DNA from: Kribbella sp. VKM Ac-2568
GTDB taxonomy: Bacteria > Actinomycetota > Actinomycetes > Propionibacteriales > Kribbellaceae
NCBI RefSeq assembly: GCF_004345365.1
Contig: NZ_SLVF01000002.1
Span: 620,001-684,000 of the forward strand
Length of the DNA stretch: 64,000 bases
Direction of reading: 5' to 3'
Under the pieces are notes generated by a model. The model was not told where the DNA came from and searched no databases. It saw nothing but the letters and a program-made list of their open reading frames with translations. Shown here in pieces: positions 25,830 through 34,679 of the stretch. Both the position numbers and the translations under genes were made by a program. Numbering within the stretch: the first letter of the stretch is position 1; each line of letters begins with the position of its first letter.

Positions 25830-27467
25830 TCAGAGGCGTTCGGGGAACATCTCGATCGCGCCGCTCGGGCACTCGGCCGCACACAATCCGCAGCCCTTGC
25901 AGAAGTCGAGATCGATCTCGTACCGGCCCTGGCCGAGCTTGATCACGGCGTTGTCGGGGCACACGCTGAAGCAGTTGTCGCACTCGAGACAGTTGCCGCA
26001 CGACAGGCAGCGCCGAGCCTCGAACAACGCCGTCGACGCATCCAGCCCACCGGTCACCTCGTCGAAGGTGGTGATCCGCCGAGCGAGATCCAGTCTGGGC
26101 CGCACGGTGGCCGGCGCGTCCGCGTAGTACCAGGTGTTCAACCGGTCGTAGGTGGCGAGCTCATGACGGGCGGCCCGCTCGTCCGCAGTACCGCGGAGCC
26201 AGGCGTCGATGCTGCGCGCCGCCTTCTTGCCGTGACCGATGGCGACTGTGACTGTGCGGTCGGACGGCACCATGTCGCCGCCGGCGAACAAGCCTGGATG
26301 CCCGGTCATCAGGTCCTTGCCCACCTGTACGACACCGTCGGCGATCGTCACGTCCTCGAGGTTCTCGACCAGGGTGAGATCGGACAGCTGGCCGAGTGCG
26401 AGCACGACCGAGTCGGCGGCGAGTTCCTCGAACTCTCCGGTCGGCTGGGGGAAGCCTGTTTCGTCGAGCTTCATCTTCTCGATCTTGATCTGTCCGGCCC
26501 CGGCGTAGGCGATGGTCGACAGCCAGCGCATCCGGATGCCCTCCTCCAGAGCCTCCTTCACCTCGAGGTCGTGCGCGGGCATCCGGTCCCTGGTCCGCCG
26601 GTAGACCACCACAGCGTCGGTGGCGCCGAGGCGACGTGCTGTCCGGGCCACGTCCAGCGCGGTGTTGCCGCCGCCGTACACAGCCACCCGGCGGCCGAGC
26701 AGTGGCTGCTCGCCTTCCTCGAGGCCCGCCAGGACGGACACCGCGTCGAGGATGTGCGCGGAGTCGCCGGCCGGGATGTCTGCACGCCGGCCGACGTGAG
26801 CGCCGACAGCGAGGAACACAGCGTCGAAGGACGACAGCGCGACCTCGAGATCGGTGACGGTGGTGCCCAGCTCGAGCCGCACGCCCAGGTCGACGATCCG
26901 CTGGACCTCCGCATCGACCACGTCGCGTGGCAACCGGTACGCCGGGATGCCGTACCGCATCATGCCGCCCGCCTCCGGGCAACTGTCGCGAACAGTGACC
27001 TGATGCCCGAGCAGGGTGAGGTGATAGGCGACGGCCAGTCCCGACGGCCCGGCGCCGACGACCAGCACCTGCTTGCCGGTCGGCTCGGCCTCCACCGGCA
27101 CGGTCCAACCCTGCTTGATCGCCTCGTCGCCCAGGAACCTTTCGACCGAGTTGATGCCGACGGCCTCGTCCAGGGTGGCCCGGTTGCAGGCGGTCTCACA
27201 GGGCCGGTAGCAGACCCGGCCCATGATCGCGGGGAACGGATTGTCCGCCATGATCTGACGCCACGCGGCCTCGTAACCGGCCTCCTCGGCATGATGCAGC
27301 CACTGCTGGATGTTCTCGCCGGCAGGGCAGGCGTCGTTGCACGGCGGCAACCGGTCGACGTACGCCGGCACCTCGGTACGCCACGAACCCGTCTTGTTCG
27401 CCAGACTCGATCCGACGTCGAGCGTGATCGCGAACGGGAGCGGACCATGTTTGCTTGCCTCAGACAT
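25830..27467 (-). CDS. GltD-like NAD(P)H:ferredoxin oxidoreductase fused to a PorD-type 2[4Fe-4S] ferredoxin
   Basis: A 545-residue flavoprotein. The N-terminal cysteine-rich helical domain (about 40-110; [25 protein letters not shown]) binds Fe-S clusters as in glutamate synthase small subunits. Two Rossmann folds follow: the FAD site is [15 protein letters not shown] and the NAD(P) site is [15 protein letters not shown]. The C-terminal ferredoxin (about 480-545; [18 protein letters not shown] and [12 protein letters not shown]) supplies the delta-subunit function of pyruvate:ferredoxin oxidoreductase. It starts 5 bp after the beta-subunit gene. It probably links pyruvate oxidation to NAD(P)H. 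The fusion is well suited to a cell without hydrogenase. Confidence 0.88.
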   Translation of the reverse strand: MSEASKHGPLPFAITLDVGSSLANKTGSWRTEVPAYVDRLPPCNDACPAGENIQQWLHHAEEAGYEAAWRQIMADNPFPAIMGRVCYRPCETACNRATLDEAVGINSVERFLGDEAIKQGWTVPVEAEPTGKQVLVVGAGPSGLAVAYHLTLLGHQVTVRDSCPEAGGMMRYGIPAYRLPRDVVDAEVQRIVDLGVRLELGTTVTDLEVALSSFDAVFLAVGAHVGRRADIPAGDSAHILDAVSVLAGLEEGEQPLLGRRVAVYGGGNTALDVARTARRLGATDAVVVYRRTRDRMPAHDLEVKEALEEGIRMRWLSTIAYAGAGQIKIEKMKLDETGFPQPTGEFEELAADSVVLALGQLSDLTLVENLEDVTIADGVVQVGKDLMTGHPGLFAGGDMVPSDRTVTVAIGHGKKAARSIDAWLRGTADERAARHELATYDRLNTWYYADAPATVRPRLDLARRITTFDEVTGGLDASTALFEARRCLSCGNCLECDNCFSVCPDNAVIKLGQGRYEIDLDFCKGCGLCAAECPSGAIEMFPERL

Positions 27468-27472
27468 CTAAC

Positions 27473-28486
27473 TCACCCCTCCATCGATCGACACCGCGGG
27501 TCGACCAGGCCGAAACTGCGGACGTTGCGGTCGGCCTCGGCCTGGATCCTGGCGATGACGTCCTCACGGGGCGCCGCGCCGAACAGATGGGCGTACCGGC
27601 CCTGCGGCTCGAGATAGTCGGACACCGGCCTGCGCCTGCGGATCTTCGAGACACCGACCACCTCGCCGTCCTCGGCCTCGAACACCGGGAAGATGCCGGT
27701 CTCGGTGGCCAGGCGGGCGATCTGGATGGTCTGGTTCGACGCGGTCCGCCAGCCCAACGGGCACGGGACCAGCACATGCAGGTACCGCGCGCCGCGGAAC
27801 TCCATGGCGCGTTTCGCCTTGTACTCCAGGTCGCGAAGGTCGGCCACCGTCGCGGTCGCGACGTACGGGATCCGGTGTGCCATCGCGATCAGCGGCAGGC
27901 TCTTGCCCTGACCGAAGTTGTTGCCCGGCTCGGGACCCACCGCAGGGGTGGTCGTGGTCGCAGCAGCGTGTGGGGTGGCTCCCGAGCGCTGGACGCCGGT
28001 GTTCATGTAGCCGCCGTTGTCGTAGCAGATGTAGAGCACGTCGTCGTTGCGCTCGAACATCCCTGACAAGCAGGCGAGGCCGATGTCGACCGTGCCGCCG
28101 TCACCGCCCTGCCCGACGACCCGTACGCCGGTACGGCCCTTGGCCTTGAGCGCGGCGGCGACACCGGTTGCGACAGCGGGCGCGTTGCCGAAGAGGGAGT
28201 GCAGCCATGGCACCTGCCAGGCTGTCTCCGGGTACGGCGTGGAGAACACCTCCAGGCAGCCGGTCGCGTTGACCGCGACCATCTGGTTGCCGGTGGCGCG
28301 CATCACCGCGTCGAGGGCATACCTCGCGCCGAGCGCCTCACCGCAACCCTGGCACGCGCGGTGCCCGGAGTTGAGCGAGTTCGTGCGCTGCGCGTCTGCC
28401 TGGACCGAACCCTGATCGGGATCCAGCAGTCGGTTGCCGGCCGCGTAGCTGCCGATCTGGTAGAACCTGACGCGTTGCTGTGTCAT
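27473..28486 (-). CDS. porB: Pyruvate:ferredoxin oxidoreductase beta subunit (TPP-binding)
   Basis: A 337-residue thiamine-diphosphate subunit. HRACQGCGEALGARY carries the Fe-S cysteine pair, GDGGTVDIGL to CYDNGGYMNTG is the TPP/Mg motif, and NATGCLEVFSTPYP matches PorB. With alpha, gamma and delta parts it converts pyruvate and CoA to acetyl-CoA, CO2 and reduced ferredoxin. It lies 12 bp after the alpha gene in the operon 31041 to 25363. An alternative 2-oxoacid substrate cannot be excluded from sequence. Confidence 0.9.
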   Translation of the reverse strand: MTQQRVRFYQIGSYAAGNRLLDPDQGSVQADAQRTNSLNSGHRACQGCGEALGARYALDAVMRATGNQMVAVNATGCLEVFSTPYPETAWQVPWLHSLFGNAPAVATGVAAALKAKGRTGVRVVGQGGDGGTVDIGLACLSGMFERNDDVLYICYDNGGYMNTGVQRSGATPHAAATTTTPAVGPEPGNNFGQGKSLPLIAMAHRIPYVATATVADLRDLEYKAKRAMEFRGARYLHVLVPCPLGWRTASNQTIQIARLATETGIFPVFEAEDGEVVGVSKIRRRRPVSDYLEPQGRYAHLFGAAPREDVIARIQAEADRNVRSFGLVDPRCRSMEG

Positions 28487-28498
28487 GGCCTTGTCCTC

Positions 28499-29752
28499 TC
28501 AGCCGATCCGCGATCCGACTGCGCCGAGGTCGCGCAGCAGGTTCTCTGCCGCAGGCCCCGAGCGACGGGTCGCCCTGGTCCGCTGGAGTTCGCGCTCGAC
28601 CAGCTCGCGGTTGAGGTCGAGGAACGTCAGCGGTTCCAGCCGATCGGCGACCGCATCGGCGAAGAGCCTCCGCAGCGACGCCTTGGTGATCGCCCGCCCG
28701 CCGAGACCGGCGATGACGGTGTAGCCGTGCAGCGAGATACCCGACAGCGCCATCCTCACGTTGGCCGCCACGATCCCGCCGATACCGACGGCGAGAGCCC
28801 GCTCCAGTACGACGACCCGCCGCGCGCCGGCCAGCGCAGTACGAACCGCATCCAGGGGGAAGGGCCGGAACGAGGTCAACCCCAGGGCGCCGATCTTCAC
28901 TCCCTCGTCGCGCAGTTCGTCGACGGTGTCCTTGATCGTTCCGAGCACCGAACCGAGGGCAACCACGATGGTCTCGGCGTCTTCACACCGGTACGGACGG
29001 ACCAGTCCGCCGGACTCGCGCCCGAACGCCACCCGGAAGCCCGCGGCGACGGCGGGGATCAACTCCAGGGCCTGCATCTGCTTGTCGTGGGCCAGATAAC
29101 GCACCTCGGTGAACGCGTCCGGTCCCACCATGGCGCCGATGGAGATCGGGTCGTCCGGATCGAGCAGTTGCCGCGGTTCGTACGGCGGCAGGAACGCGTC
29201 CACCTGCTCCGCCGACGGTACGTCGACCCGCTCGACCGCGTGGGTGAGGACGAACCCGTCCATGCACACCATCACCGGCAAGGACAGCTCCTCCGCGATC
29301 CTGAACGCCTGGATGTGGAGATCCAGCGCCTCCTGGTTCGTCTCGGCGTACAGCTGGATCCAGCCCGAGTCACGCTGCGACATCGAGTCGCTGTGGTCGT
29401 TCCAGATGTTGATCGGCGCTCCGATCGCACGATTGGCCACCGTCATCACGATCGGCAGGCCCAGTCCGGACGCGTTGTAGAGCGGCTCCGCCATGTAGAG
29501 CAGACCTTGACTCGCTGTCGCGGTGTAGGAGCGGGCGCCGGTCGCGGAGGCACCGATCGCCACCGACATCGCGGCGAACTCCGACTCCACGTTGACGAAC
29601 TCGCACGGCGCCAGCTCACCGGACTTCACCAGCGAGCTGAGCGCCTCGACGATGTGGGTCTGCGGCGAGATCGGATAGGCGCAGATCACCTCGGGCCGGC
29701 AGAGCGCGACCGCCTCCGCCACCCCACGCGAACCTTCAATTTGTTTGAGCAC
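28499..29752 (-). CDS. porA: Pyruvate:ferredoxin oxidoreductase alpha subunit
   Basis: A 417-residue pyrimidine-binding subunit. EVICAYPISPQTHIVEAL near residue 20 and the ATASQGLLYMAEPLYNASGL block are typical of PorA, and the C-terminal transketolase-like domain (about 260-370) follows. The start GTG 29752 lies inside the last codons of the gamma gene (17-bp overlap); the frame is open to 29824, but the family begins here. Translation is coupled to porG. Confidence 0.9.
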   Translation of the reverse strand: MLKQIEGSRGVAEAVALCRPEVICAYPISPQTHIVEALSSLVKSGELAPCEFVNVESEFAAMSVAIGASATGARSYTATASQGLLYMAEPLYNASGLGLPIVMTVANRAIGAPINIWNDHSDSMSQRDSGWIQLYAETNQEALDLHIQAFRIAEELSLPVMVCMDGFVLTHAVERVDVPSAEQVDAFLPPYEPRQLLDPDDPISIGAMVGPDAFTEVRYLAHDKQMQALELIPAVAAGFRVAFGRESGGLVRPYRCEDAETIVVALGSVLGTIKDTVDELRDEGVKIGALGLTSFRPFPLDAVRTALAGARRVVVLERALAVGIGGIVAANVRMALSGISLHGYTVIAGLGGRAITKASLRRLFADAVADRLEPLTFLDLNRELVERELQRTRATRRSGPAAENLLRDLGAVGSRIG

Positions 29753-30326
29753 GAGCCGGCTCTCCGATCTGTGAACGGACCTGGTGATACGCCGCGGTGG
29801 CCGCGGCGACGTTGCCAGCGGCAACGGTCCCGGTGAATCGTTCCTCGATGGCCCGCAGCACGGACGTGAGCTGTACCTGACCGGTGAGCGCCGCGAAGGC
29901 TCCCAGCAGTACTGCGCCCGGCAGTGGGCGACCCAGGTGCGTCAAGGCGAGCTCGGTGGCGGGCACGGTCACGACGCGGTCCGAGCCCAACTGCTGGACG
30001 AAGGCCCCCAGGCCCAGCTCTGTCAGACTGCGCGAGGTGTTGATCAGCAGATAGCCGCCCGGATCCAGGCCTTCGAAGACATCGACCTGGTGCAGCAGCG
30101 TCGCGTCCTGGATGATCACGGCATCGGGACGGGCAACCGGTTCGTGGGTCCGGATCGGACGGTCGTCGATCCGGCAGAAGCCGACGACAGGCGCGCCGGT
30201 GCGCTCGGACCCGAACGTCGGGAACGCCTGCGCCTGTCCTCCTTCGGCGAAAGCGGCGACTGACAGGAGCTCGGCGGTGGTCACCACCCCCTGACCGCCG
30301 CGCCCGTGGACTCGAACCTGGAACAT
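29736..30326 (-). CDS. porG: Pyruvate:ferredoxin oxidoreductase gamma subunit
   Basis: A 196-residue subunit. It opens with VRVHGRGGQGVVTTAELLSVA, the hallmark of the 2-oxoacid oxidoreductase gamma domain, followed by FPTFGSERTGAPVVGFCRI. Start ATG 30326 with GGAGAA upstream. Gene order gamma-alpha-beta-delta is as in archaeal and clostridial four-subunit enzymes, with the delta role taken by the fused downstream protein. It follows the long LiaF-like gene by 16 bp, so it is transcribed from the boxes at 31094-31146. Confidence 0.9.
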   Translation of the reverse strand: MFQVRVHGRGGQGVVTTAELLSVAAFAEGGQAQAFPTFGSERTGAPVVGFCRIDDRPIRTHEPVARPDAVIIQDATLLHQVDVFEGLDPGGYLLINTSRSLTELGLGAFVQQLGSDRVVTVPATELALTHLGRPLPGAVLLGAFAALTGQVQLTSVLRAIEERFTGTVAAGNVAAATAAYHQVRSQIGEPARAQTN

Positions 30327-30342
30327 GGCTTCTCCTCGATCC

Positions 30343-31041
30343 TCAGACAGTGCGCCGGCCGACGTGATCCTGCGGCTGGGTGCCGTCAGTGGGCTCGTTC
30401 GCCACCGTGACCCCACCGAAGATGGCGATCGCGTCGACGTTGAGGACCGGCGCGTCAGGTGGCAGGAAGCCGCCGGCCCGCGTCTTGTCGTCGAACCCGC
30501 CCAGGAACGGCGTACCGGTCATCGAGACCCGCCAGCCACGCGGTACCAGGATGTCGACGCCGCCGAACAGCGCGAAGGCGTCCACCGTCGCCGCGTCGTC
30601 GATCCGGGCCTCCCGCAGATCGAGGGTGACCCCGCCGAACACGGCTGTCGCATCGGCCTTCTTCAGGTGCTCGGAGCGATCTGTCACCTTCGTGCCGCCG
30701 AACATCGCGAACGAACTGTTGTCCCGGTCGCGCGGATTGCTGTAGCTGCGGCTCAGGCCGAACAACACAGCCAGGCCCAGCACGACGAGCAGGGCAGGGC
30801 CGAACAGATTGTCGTTCGTCCACGACTGCTGGTCCGCGAGCAGCACGAAGCCGAACGCGACGATGATCAACGGTCCGACGGAAACCCGGCGCCGGCCGAA
30901 CATCGCCACCACGCCCAGCCCGATCACGGCGATCGGCCACCAATCGGCCACCCCACCGGTGCCGACCCCGGTCGCTTCAAGGATCCCGATCACACCCAGG
31001 GCCAGCAGAACCAGCCCGATCCACATCCGTACAGGTGTCAT
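30343..31041 (-). CDS. LiaF-like (DUF2154) membrane protein, long form
   Basis: A 232-residue protein with four N-terminal hydrophobic helices (about 5-25, 31-48, 54-70, 78-96) and a C-terminal LiaF-type FGG-repeat domain (about 110-215). It is the first gene of the pyruvate:ferredoxin oxidoreductase operon, and its short paralogue (25363-25818) is the last. ATG 31041 has AAGGAGT upstream. LiaF-type proteins report on membrane stress. Why two flank a fermentative operon is unclear, and the identity of the fold is inferred from the repeats. Confidence 0.8.
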   Translation of the reverse strand: MTPVRMWIGLVLLALGVIGILEATGVGTGGVADWWPIAVIGLGVVAMFGRRRVSVGPLIIVAFGFVLLADQQSWTNDNLFGPALLVVLGLAVLFGLSRSYSNPRDRDNSSFAMFGGTKVTDRSEHLKKADATAVFGGVTLDLREARIDDAATVDAFALFGGVDILVPRGWRVSMTGTPFLGGFDDKTRAGGFLPPDAPVLNVDAIAIFGGVTVANEPTDGTQPQDHVGRRTV

Positions 31042-31093
31042 GACGAACTCCTTCCCTTCCCCTCCACGCTCCCGCCGCCCTCGCACCCTCGGC

Positions 31094-31146
31094 AGGGCCG
31101 AAGGTCCCGACCCACACAGTCCGGCCGACTCGGGACTTCCGGCCCT
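31094..31146. promoter_or_regulatory. Two DevR-type boxes in a divergent promoter
   Basis: AGGGCCGAAGGTCCC at 31094-31108 reads toward the Por operon and GGGACTTCCGGCCCT at 31132-31146 toward the hydrolase gene at 31202. The left box lies 53 bp from the start at 31041, the right box 56 bp from the start at 31202. Confidence 0.75.
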
Positions 31147-31201
31147 ACGCGGTCCCGGCCTCGAAGTACAGCTTGGTGATGAGTTGCGGAGGTGACCTGC
31201 C

Positions 31202-32314
31202 ATGGCGCAAGCCAGTGTTCGGAGGCTGGTACTGCGCGCCGGTCTGCTGTTCGCGGCCGGCTGCGTCCTTCTTGCCGTCGGAGTCGGGGTCGGCGTGCCG
31301 TATCTGGACAAGGCCGGGCTTCATCCCGTCACGGTCGTGGGCCTCGCCGTCCTGGCGACCGGTCTCGTATCGGTCGGCATCGGCGGCACCACCCTGGTGC
31401 GAGCGACCCGGAGCTGGCGCCGTGTCCTGGTACTACCTGCTCTGCTGGCCGCTCTGGTCATCGCGCTGCTGTCGCTCGGTCAGGCTGTTGCTGCCACGAA
31501 CGTGCCACCGACAGCGGTCGGGACGACCACTCCGGCTGATCGTGGCCTGCCCTTCAGCGAAGTCAGGTTCGCAACTACCGATGGGCTCGCCCTCGCCGGT
31601 TGGTACATCCCGTCGAGGAACCGCGCCGCCGTCGTACTGCTGCACGGGGCGGGATCAACCAGATCGAACGTCCTCGAGCATGCCGTCGTGCTGGCGCGCC
31701 ACGGGTACGGCGTACTCCTCTTCGATGCCCGGGGCCACGGTCGCAGCGAAGGCCGCGCGATGGACTTCGGCTGGTACGGCGACCAGGACGTCAGCGCGGC
31801 TGTGTCCTTCCTCCAGGCCCAGCCGGCCGTGAACGACGAGTTGATCGCCGCCCTCGGTCTGTCCATGGGAGGTGAGGAGGCGATCGGCGCCGCTGCTCAT
31901 GATCAGCGGATCCGGGCTGTCGTCGCCGAGGGTGCGACCAACCGGGTCAGCGCCGACAAGGCCTGGTTGTCGGACGAGTTCGGCTGGCGCGGCACACTGC
32001 AGGAAGGTATGGACCGGCTGACCTACGGCATCACCGACCTCCTCACCGCCGCTGATCAACCGATCGCACTGCGCGACGCCGTCGCGGCATCCGCGCCCCG
32101 CTCGGTTCTGCTCATAGCCGGTGGCGACCGAGCCGACGAGGGCCACGCGAACCACTACATCCAGTCCGCCTCCCCCGCCACGGTCGACCTGTGGATCGTC
32201 CCCGGCACCGGGCACACGGCCGCGCTCGACACCCACCCCGCCCAGTGGGAGCACCGCGTCACCGCCTACCTCGCCGACGCCCTCCACCTCGACGAGCAGG
32301 ACGGTCTGCGCTGA
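31202..32314 (+). CDS. Membrane-anchored alpha/beta hydrolase
   Basis: A 370-residue protein. Three hydrophobic helices at the N-terminus (about 8-32, 42-64, 72-96) anchor an alpha/beta hydrolase domain (about 120-365). The oxyanion region is VVLLHGAGSTRSN, the nucleophile motif is GLSMGGEEA, and the late His is in PGTGHTAALDTHP. ATG 31202 has GGAGGT upstream. Divergent from the Por operon and sharing its control region. Substrate unknown; ester or lipid turnover at the membrane is plausible. Confidence 0.82.
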   Translation: MAQASVRRLVLRAGLLFAAGCVLLAVGVGVGVPYLDKAGLHPVTVVGLAVLATGLVSVGIGGTTLVRATRSWRRVLVLPALLAALVIALLSLGQAVAATNVPPTAVGTTTPADRGLPFSEVRFATTDGLALAGWYIPSRNRAAVVLLHGAGSTRSNVLEHAVVLARHGYGVLLFDARGHGRSEGRAMDFGWYGDQDVSAAVSFLQAQPAVNDELIAALGLSMGGEEAIGAAAHDQRIRAVVAEGATNRVSADKAWLSDEFGWRGTLQEGMDRLTYGITDLLTAADQPIALRDAVAASAPRSVLLIAGGDRADEGHANHYIQSASPATVDLWIVPGTGHTAALDTHPAQWEHRVTAYLADALHLDEQDGLR

Positions 32315-32318
32315 CCGA

Positions 32319-32334
32319 GGGACGTTCGGCCCGG
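32319..32334. promoter_or_regulatory. DevR-type box before the XRE/flavin split-barrel gene
   Basis: GGGACGTTCGGCCCGG, 84 bp before ATG 32418 and only five bases after the hydrolase stop. Confidence 0.7.
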
Positions 32335-32417
32335 TGGCTGGAGGCGGATGGCTCTGCTCCTGGACGGTCTCGATCCGGTGTGATGGGTATCCGCGTACAC
32401 ACACCCGGAGGCGACCC

Positions 32418-33092
32418 ATGATGATCGAGAACGAGCGGACCGGCAGGGGTCCCGACGTGACCGGCGGTGACCTGGCCCGACGGGTTCGGCGGCGCCGTGG
32501 CGCGCTCGGTCTGAGTCGCGAGGAGGTGGCGACCCGGGCGCGGATGGAGCCGACCTACCTGGATCGTGTCGAGAGCGCGCCGGTGGCGATGACGGCGGGT
32601 GCGCTGATCCGGTTGGCTGACGCGCTCGACACCAGCGTCAGCGATCTGCTGGGGTCGCAGCCGAGCCGTCCTCCGGGCCACGGCCGCGCCGCGTTGCACC
32701 CGCTCCTGGACGACATGCGGGAGCAGGAGTGCCTGCAGCTGGTCGAGGCTGGTGGCGTCGGGCGGGTCGCCTTCGAGCTCGCCGGCCGGCTGAGCGTCGT
32801 ACCGGTCAACTTCGCGATCCACGATGGTTCAGTGGTCTTCCGTACTGCGCCGACGACGGCGATCGGGCGTTACGGCACCGGCCCGGTGGCCTTCGAGATC
32901 GACCGGATCGACGAAGGCATGCACGAGGGCTGGAGCGTCCTGATCTCAGGAACGGCCAGGCAGGCCGGGCCCGAGGAGTCAGAGAAGCTGCGCGAAGCAC
33001 TGACCGTCGAGCCGTGGGCCGGCGGAGAGCGTGAGGTCTACATCGTGATCACACCGGAGCAGATCCGTGGACACCGCATCCGCGCGTGGTGA
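32418..33092 (+). CDS. XRE-type helix-turn-helix fused to a pyridoxamine-5'-phosphate-oxidase-like domain
   Basis: A 224-residue two-domain protein. The N-terminal Cro/CI-type helix-turn-helix (about 18-75) contains LGLSREEVATRARMEPTYLD. The C-terminal FMN/F420-binding split barrel (about 90-224) contains VGRVAFELAGRLSVVPVNF. Start ATG 32418 behind GGAGGCGA. Such fusions may sense flavin or redox state and regulate genes. The barrel is paralogous to the stand-alone protein at 33906. A DevR-type box precedes it. Confidence 0.85.
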   Translation: MMIENERTGRGPDVTGGDLARRVRRRRGALGLSREEVATRARMEPTYLDRVESAPVAMTAGALIRLADALDTSVSDLLGSQPSRPPGHGRAALHPLLDDMREQECLQLVEAGGVGRVAFELAGRLSVVPVNFAIHDGSVVFRTAPTTAIGRYGTGPVAFEIDRIDEGMHEGWSVLISGTARQAGPEESEKLREALTVEPWAGGEREVYIVITPEQIRGHRIRAW

Positions 33093-33108
33093 AGGTCCGG
33101 CCTGGCTC

Positions 33109-33124
33109 AGGACCTTCGACCCTG
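33109..33124. promoter_or_regulatory. Orphan DevR-type box between two 3' ends
   Basis: AGGACCTTCGACCCTG lies in the 82-bp gap between the stop of the XRE/split-barrel gene and the stop of the DevR-like gene. No start codon of a convincing gene follows on either strand. Confidence 0.5.
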
Positions 33125-33174
33125 GTGCATCACCCAGCCGATCGGCAAGCCTGGTAGATCTGATGACGACTCAC

Positions 33175-33831
33175 TCAGCGCGGCGGACGTCCCTTGGTGC
33201 GTTCGACCGCGTAGACGGCCGCCTCGGTGCGGCGCTCCACCCCCAACTTGCGGAGCAGCCCGGACACGTAGTTCTTCACCGTCTTCTCCGCCAGGAACAT
33301 GAGCTGCGCGATCTGCCGGTTGGTCTTGCCCTCGGCGATCAGGTCGAGGATCTTGCGTTCCTGCTCGGTCAGCGACTTGTACCGGGGGTCGTCGTCCTCC
33401 TCGGCCGGATGCCGCAGCCGCTCCAGTACCGCGGTCGTCATCGCGGGGTCGAGCAACGACTCCCCCGCCGCCAGCCGCCGTACGGCGCCGACCAGGTCGG
33501 TACCGCTCACCTGCTTCAGCAGATAGCCGGACGCGCCGGCCATGATCGAGGTGAACAGAGCCTCGTCGTCGGAGAACGACGTCAGCATCAGGCACGCGGG
33601 CGGCTCGTCCATGGCCGACCGGATGTCCCGGCAGACCGTGATCCCATCGCCGTCGGGCAACCTCACGTCGAGCACGGCCACGTTCGGTCGCAGAGCGGGG
33701 ATCCGCGCGATCGCGTGCGCCGCTGTCGCCGCTTCGCCGACCACTTCGACGTCCGGCTCGTCCTCCAGCAGCTGTCGCAACCCACGGCGGACCAACTCGT
33801 GGTCGTCGAGCAAGAACACCTTGATCGTCAT
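33175..33831 (-). CDS. DevR/NarL-family response regulator, paralogue 1
   Basis: A 218-residue response regulator of the DevR(DosR)/OsdR type. The receiver has D9-D10 and phospho-acceptor D55 in VLDVRLPDGDG. The C-terminal LuxR helix-turn-helix has LTEQERKILDLIAEGKTNRQ and the recognition helix EKTVKNYVSGLLRKL. It is nearly the same protein as the one at 62087-62740. Probably phosphorylated by the DevS-like kinase at 38282 and expected to bind the recurring GGGAC-type boxes. Divergent from the split-barrel gene at 33906. Confidence 0.92.
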   Translation of the reverse strand: MTIKVFLLDDHELVRRGLRQLLEDEPDVEVVGEAATAAHAIARIPALRPNVAVLDVRLPDGDGITVCRDIRSAMDEPPACLMLTSFSDDEALFTSIMAGASGYLLKQVSGTDLVGAVRRLAAGESLLDPAMTTAVLERLRHPAEEDDDPRYKSLTEQERKILDLIAEGKTNRQIAQLMFLAEKTVKNYVSGLLRKLGVERRTEAAVYAVERTKGRPPR

Positions 33832-33905
33832 CTCGTGTCGCTCCCGGGGTCGCGGCCTGTGCTGGAGCCCAGACTAGACCGCAACTTCGTTCGGAAGGGG
33901 GAGCG

Positions 33906-34373
33906 ATGACTCCCACACCGCGCCGTTTCGACCACAGCGGGCTGCAGATCCTCGACGACGGCGAGTCGCTGGAGCTGCTCTCTTCCGTGCCGATCGGTCG
34001 TCTCGTCTTCACCAAGGGCGGGCTGCCCGCGGTACGGCTGGTGAACTTCGTGCTGGACGGAGACTCGCTCATCTTCGCGACGGCCGACGGCGACAAGTAC
34101 CGCGCTGCCGAGCGCGGTGACGTGGTCGCCTTCGAGGTGGACGCGGTGGACGAGGACAGGCATCTGGGCTGGACCGTGACGGCCGCCGGGCACCTCTCGG
34201 TGATCGATCCCGACGAGGCGGAGTCGCTCAGGCACGGGCTTCCGCTCCGTCCTTGGGCGCCACAGCACGACAGCTACCTGATCCGCCTCGGCATCGAGAC
34301 ATTGGAGGGACGCCGCCTGGTCCCCTGGGCCCAGCGCCCCCACGACCAGGCCGCCGGGAAAGGGGCGGGGTGA
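33906..34373 (+). CDS. Pyridoxamine-5'-phosphate-oxidase-family flavin protein
   Basis: A 155-residue FMN- or F420-binding split-barrel protein. The pattern IGRLVFTKGGLPAVRLVNFVLDGDS and DVVAFEVDAVDEDRHLGWTV is typical of the pyridox-oxidase-2 group found in DosR regulons. AAGGGGGAG lies upstream of ATG 33906. It is divergent from the DevR-like gene with 74 bp between the starts; only a poor box-like sequence is visible there. The reaction is unknown. Confidence 0.87.
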   Translation: MTPTPRRFDHSGLQILDDGESLELLSSVPIGRLVFTKGGLPAVRLVNFVLDGDSLIFATADGDKYRAAERGDVVAFEVDAVDEDRHLGWTVTAAGHLSVIDPDEAESLRHGLPLRPWAPQHDSYLIRLGIETLEGRRLVPWAQRPHDQAAGKGAG

Positions 34374-34436
34374 GCTCCGGCGGCTGAGCGGGAGGATCCA
34401 CCGCAAGCGATCTCGCCCCACCCGCTCAACGGGAGG

Positions 34437-34679
34437 TCACAGATCGAGTTCGTGCTCGCGGAGGCGGGCGCGGGCGTCGTCGAACTGTTCGCGGTCGATC
34501 TCTCCCGTCGCGTACCGTCGCTCCAGGATGTCCAGCGGTGACGGCAGTGGCCGGGCCGCAGGTCGCCTGGACCTGATGAGGTGCACGCCGAATGCGAGTG
34601 CGGCCGCCACTGCCAGGGACCAGATGGACAGGGCCAGGAAGATCCACAGGGCGTCCTGGCCCCCGCCGTTCATCATCAT
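34437..34679 (-). CDS. SHOCT-domain small membrane protein
   Basis: An 80-residue protein with one transmembrane helix (about 11-33) and a C-terminal SHOCT motif (about 48-76; LDILERRYATGEIDREQFDD). It is the last gene of a chain of overlapping genes: its ATG overlaps the stop of the flavodoxin gene (ATGA). SHOCT domains are short oligomerisation elements; the role here is unknown. Confidence 0.82.
   Translation of the reverse strand: MMMNGGGQDALWIFLALSIWSLAVAAALAFGVHLIRSRRPAARPLPSPLDILERRYATGEIDREQFDDARARLREHELDL

Noticed and set aside
26163-27617. 484-residue plus-strand frame over the GltD-like gene
   Set aside because: Runs antisense through the FAD and NAD(P) motifs of the real gene.
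28199-29836. 545-residue plus-strand frame over the porB/porA genes
   Set aside because: Antisense of two conserved Por subunits; composition rich in Arg, Gln and His, typical of shadow frames.
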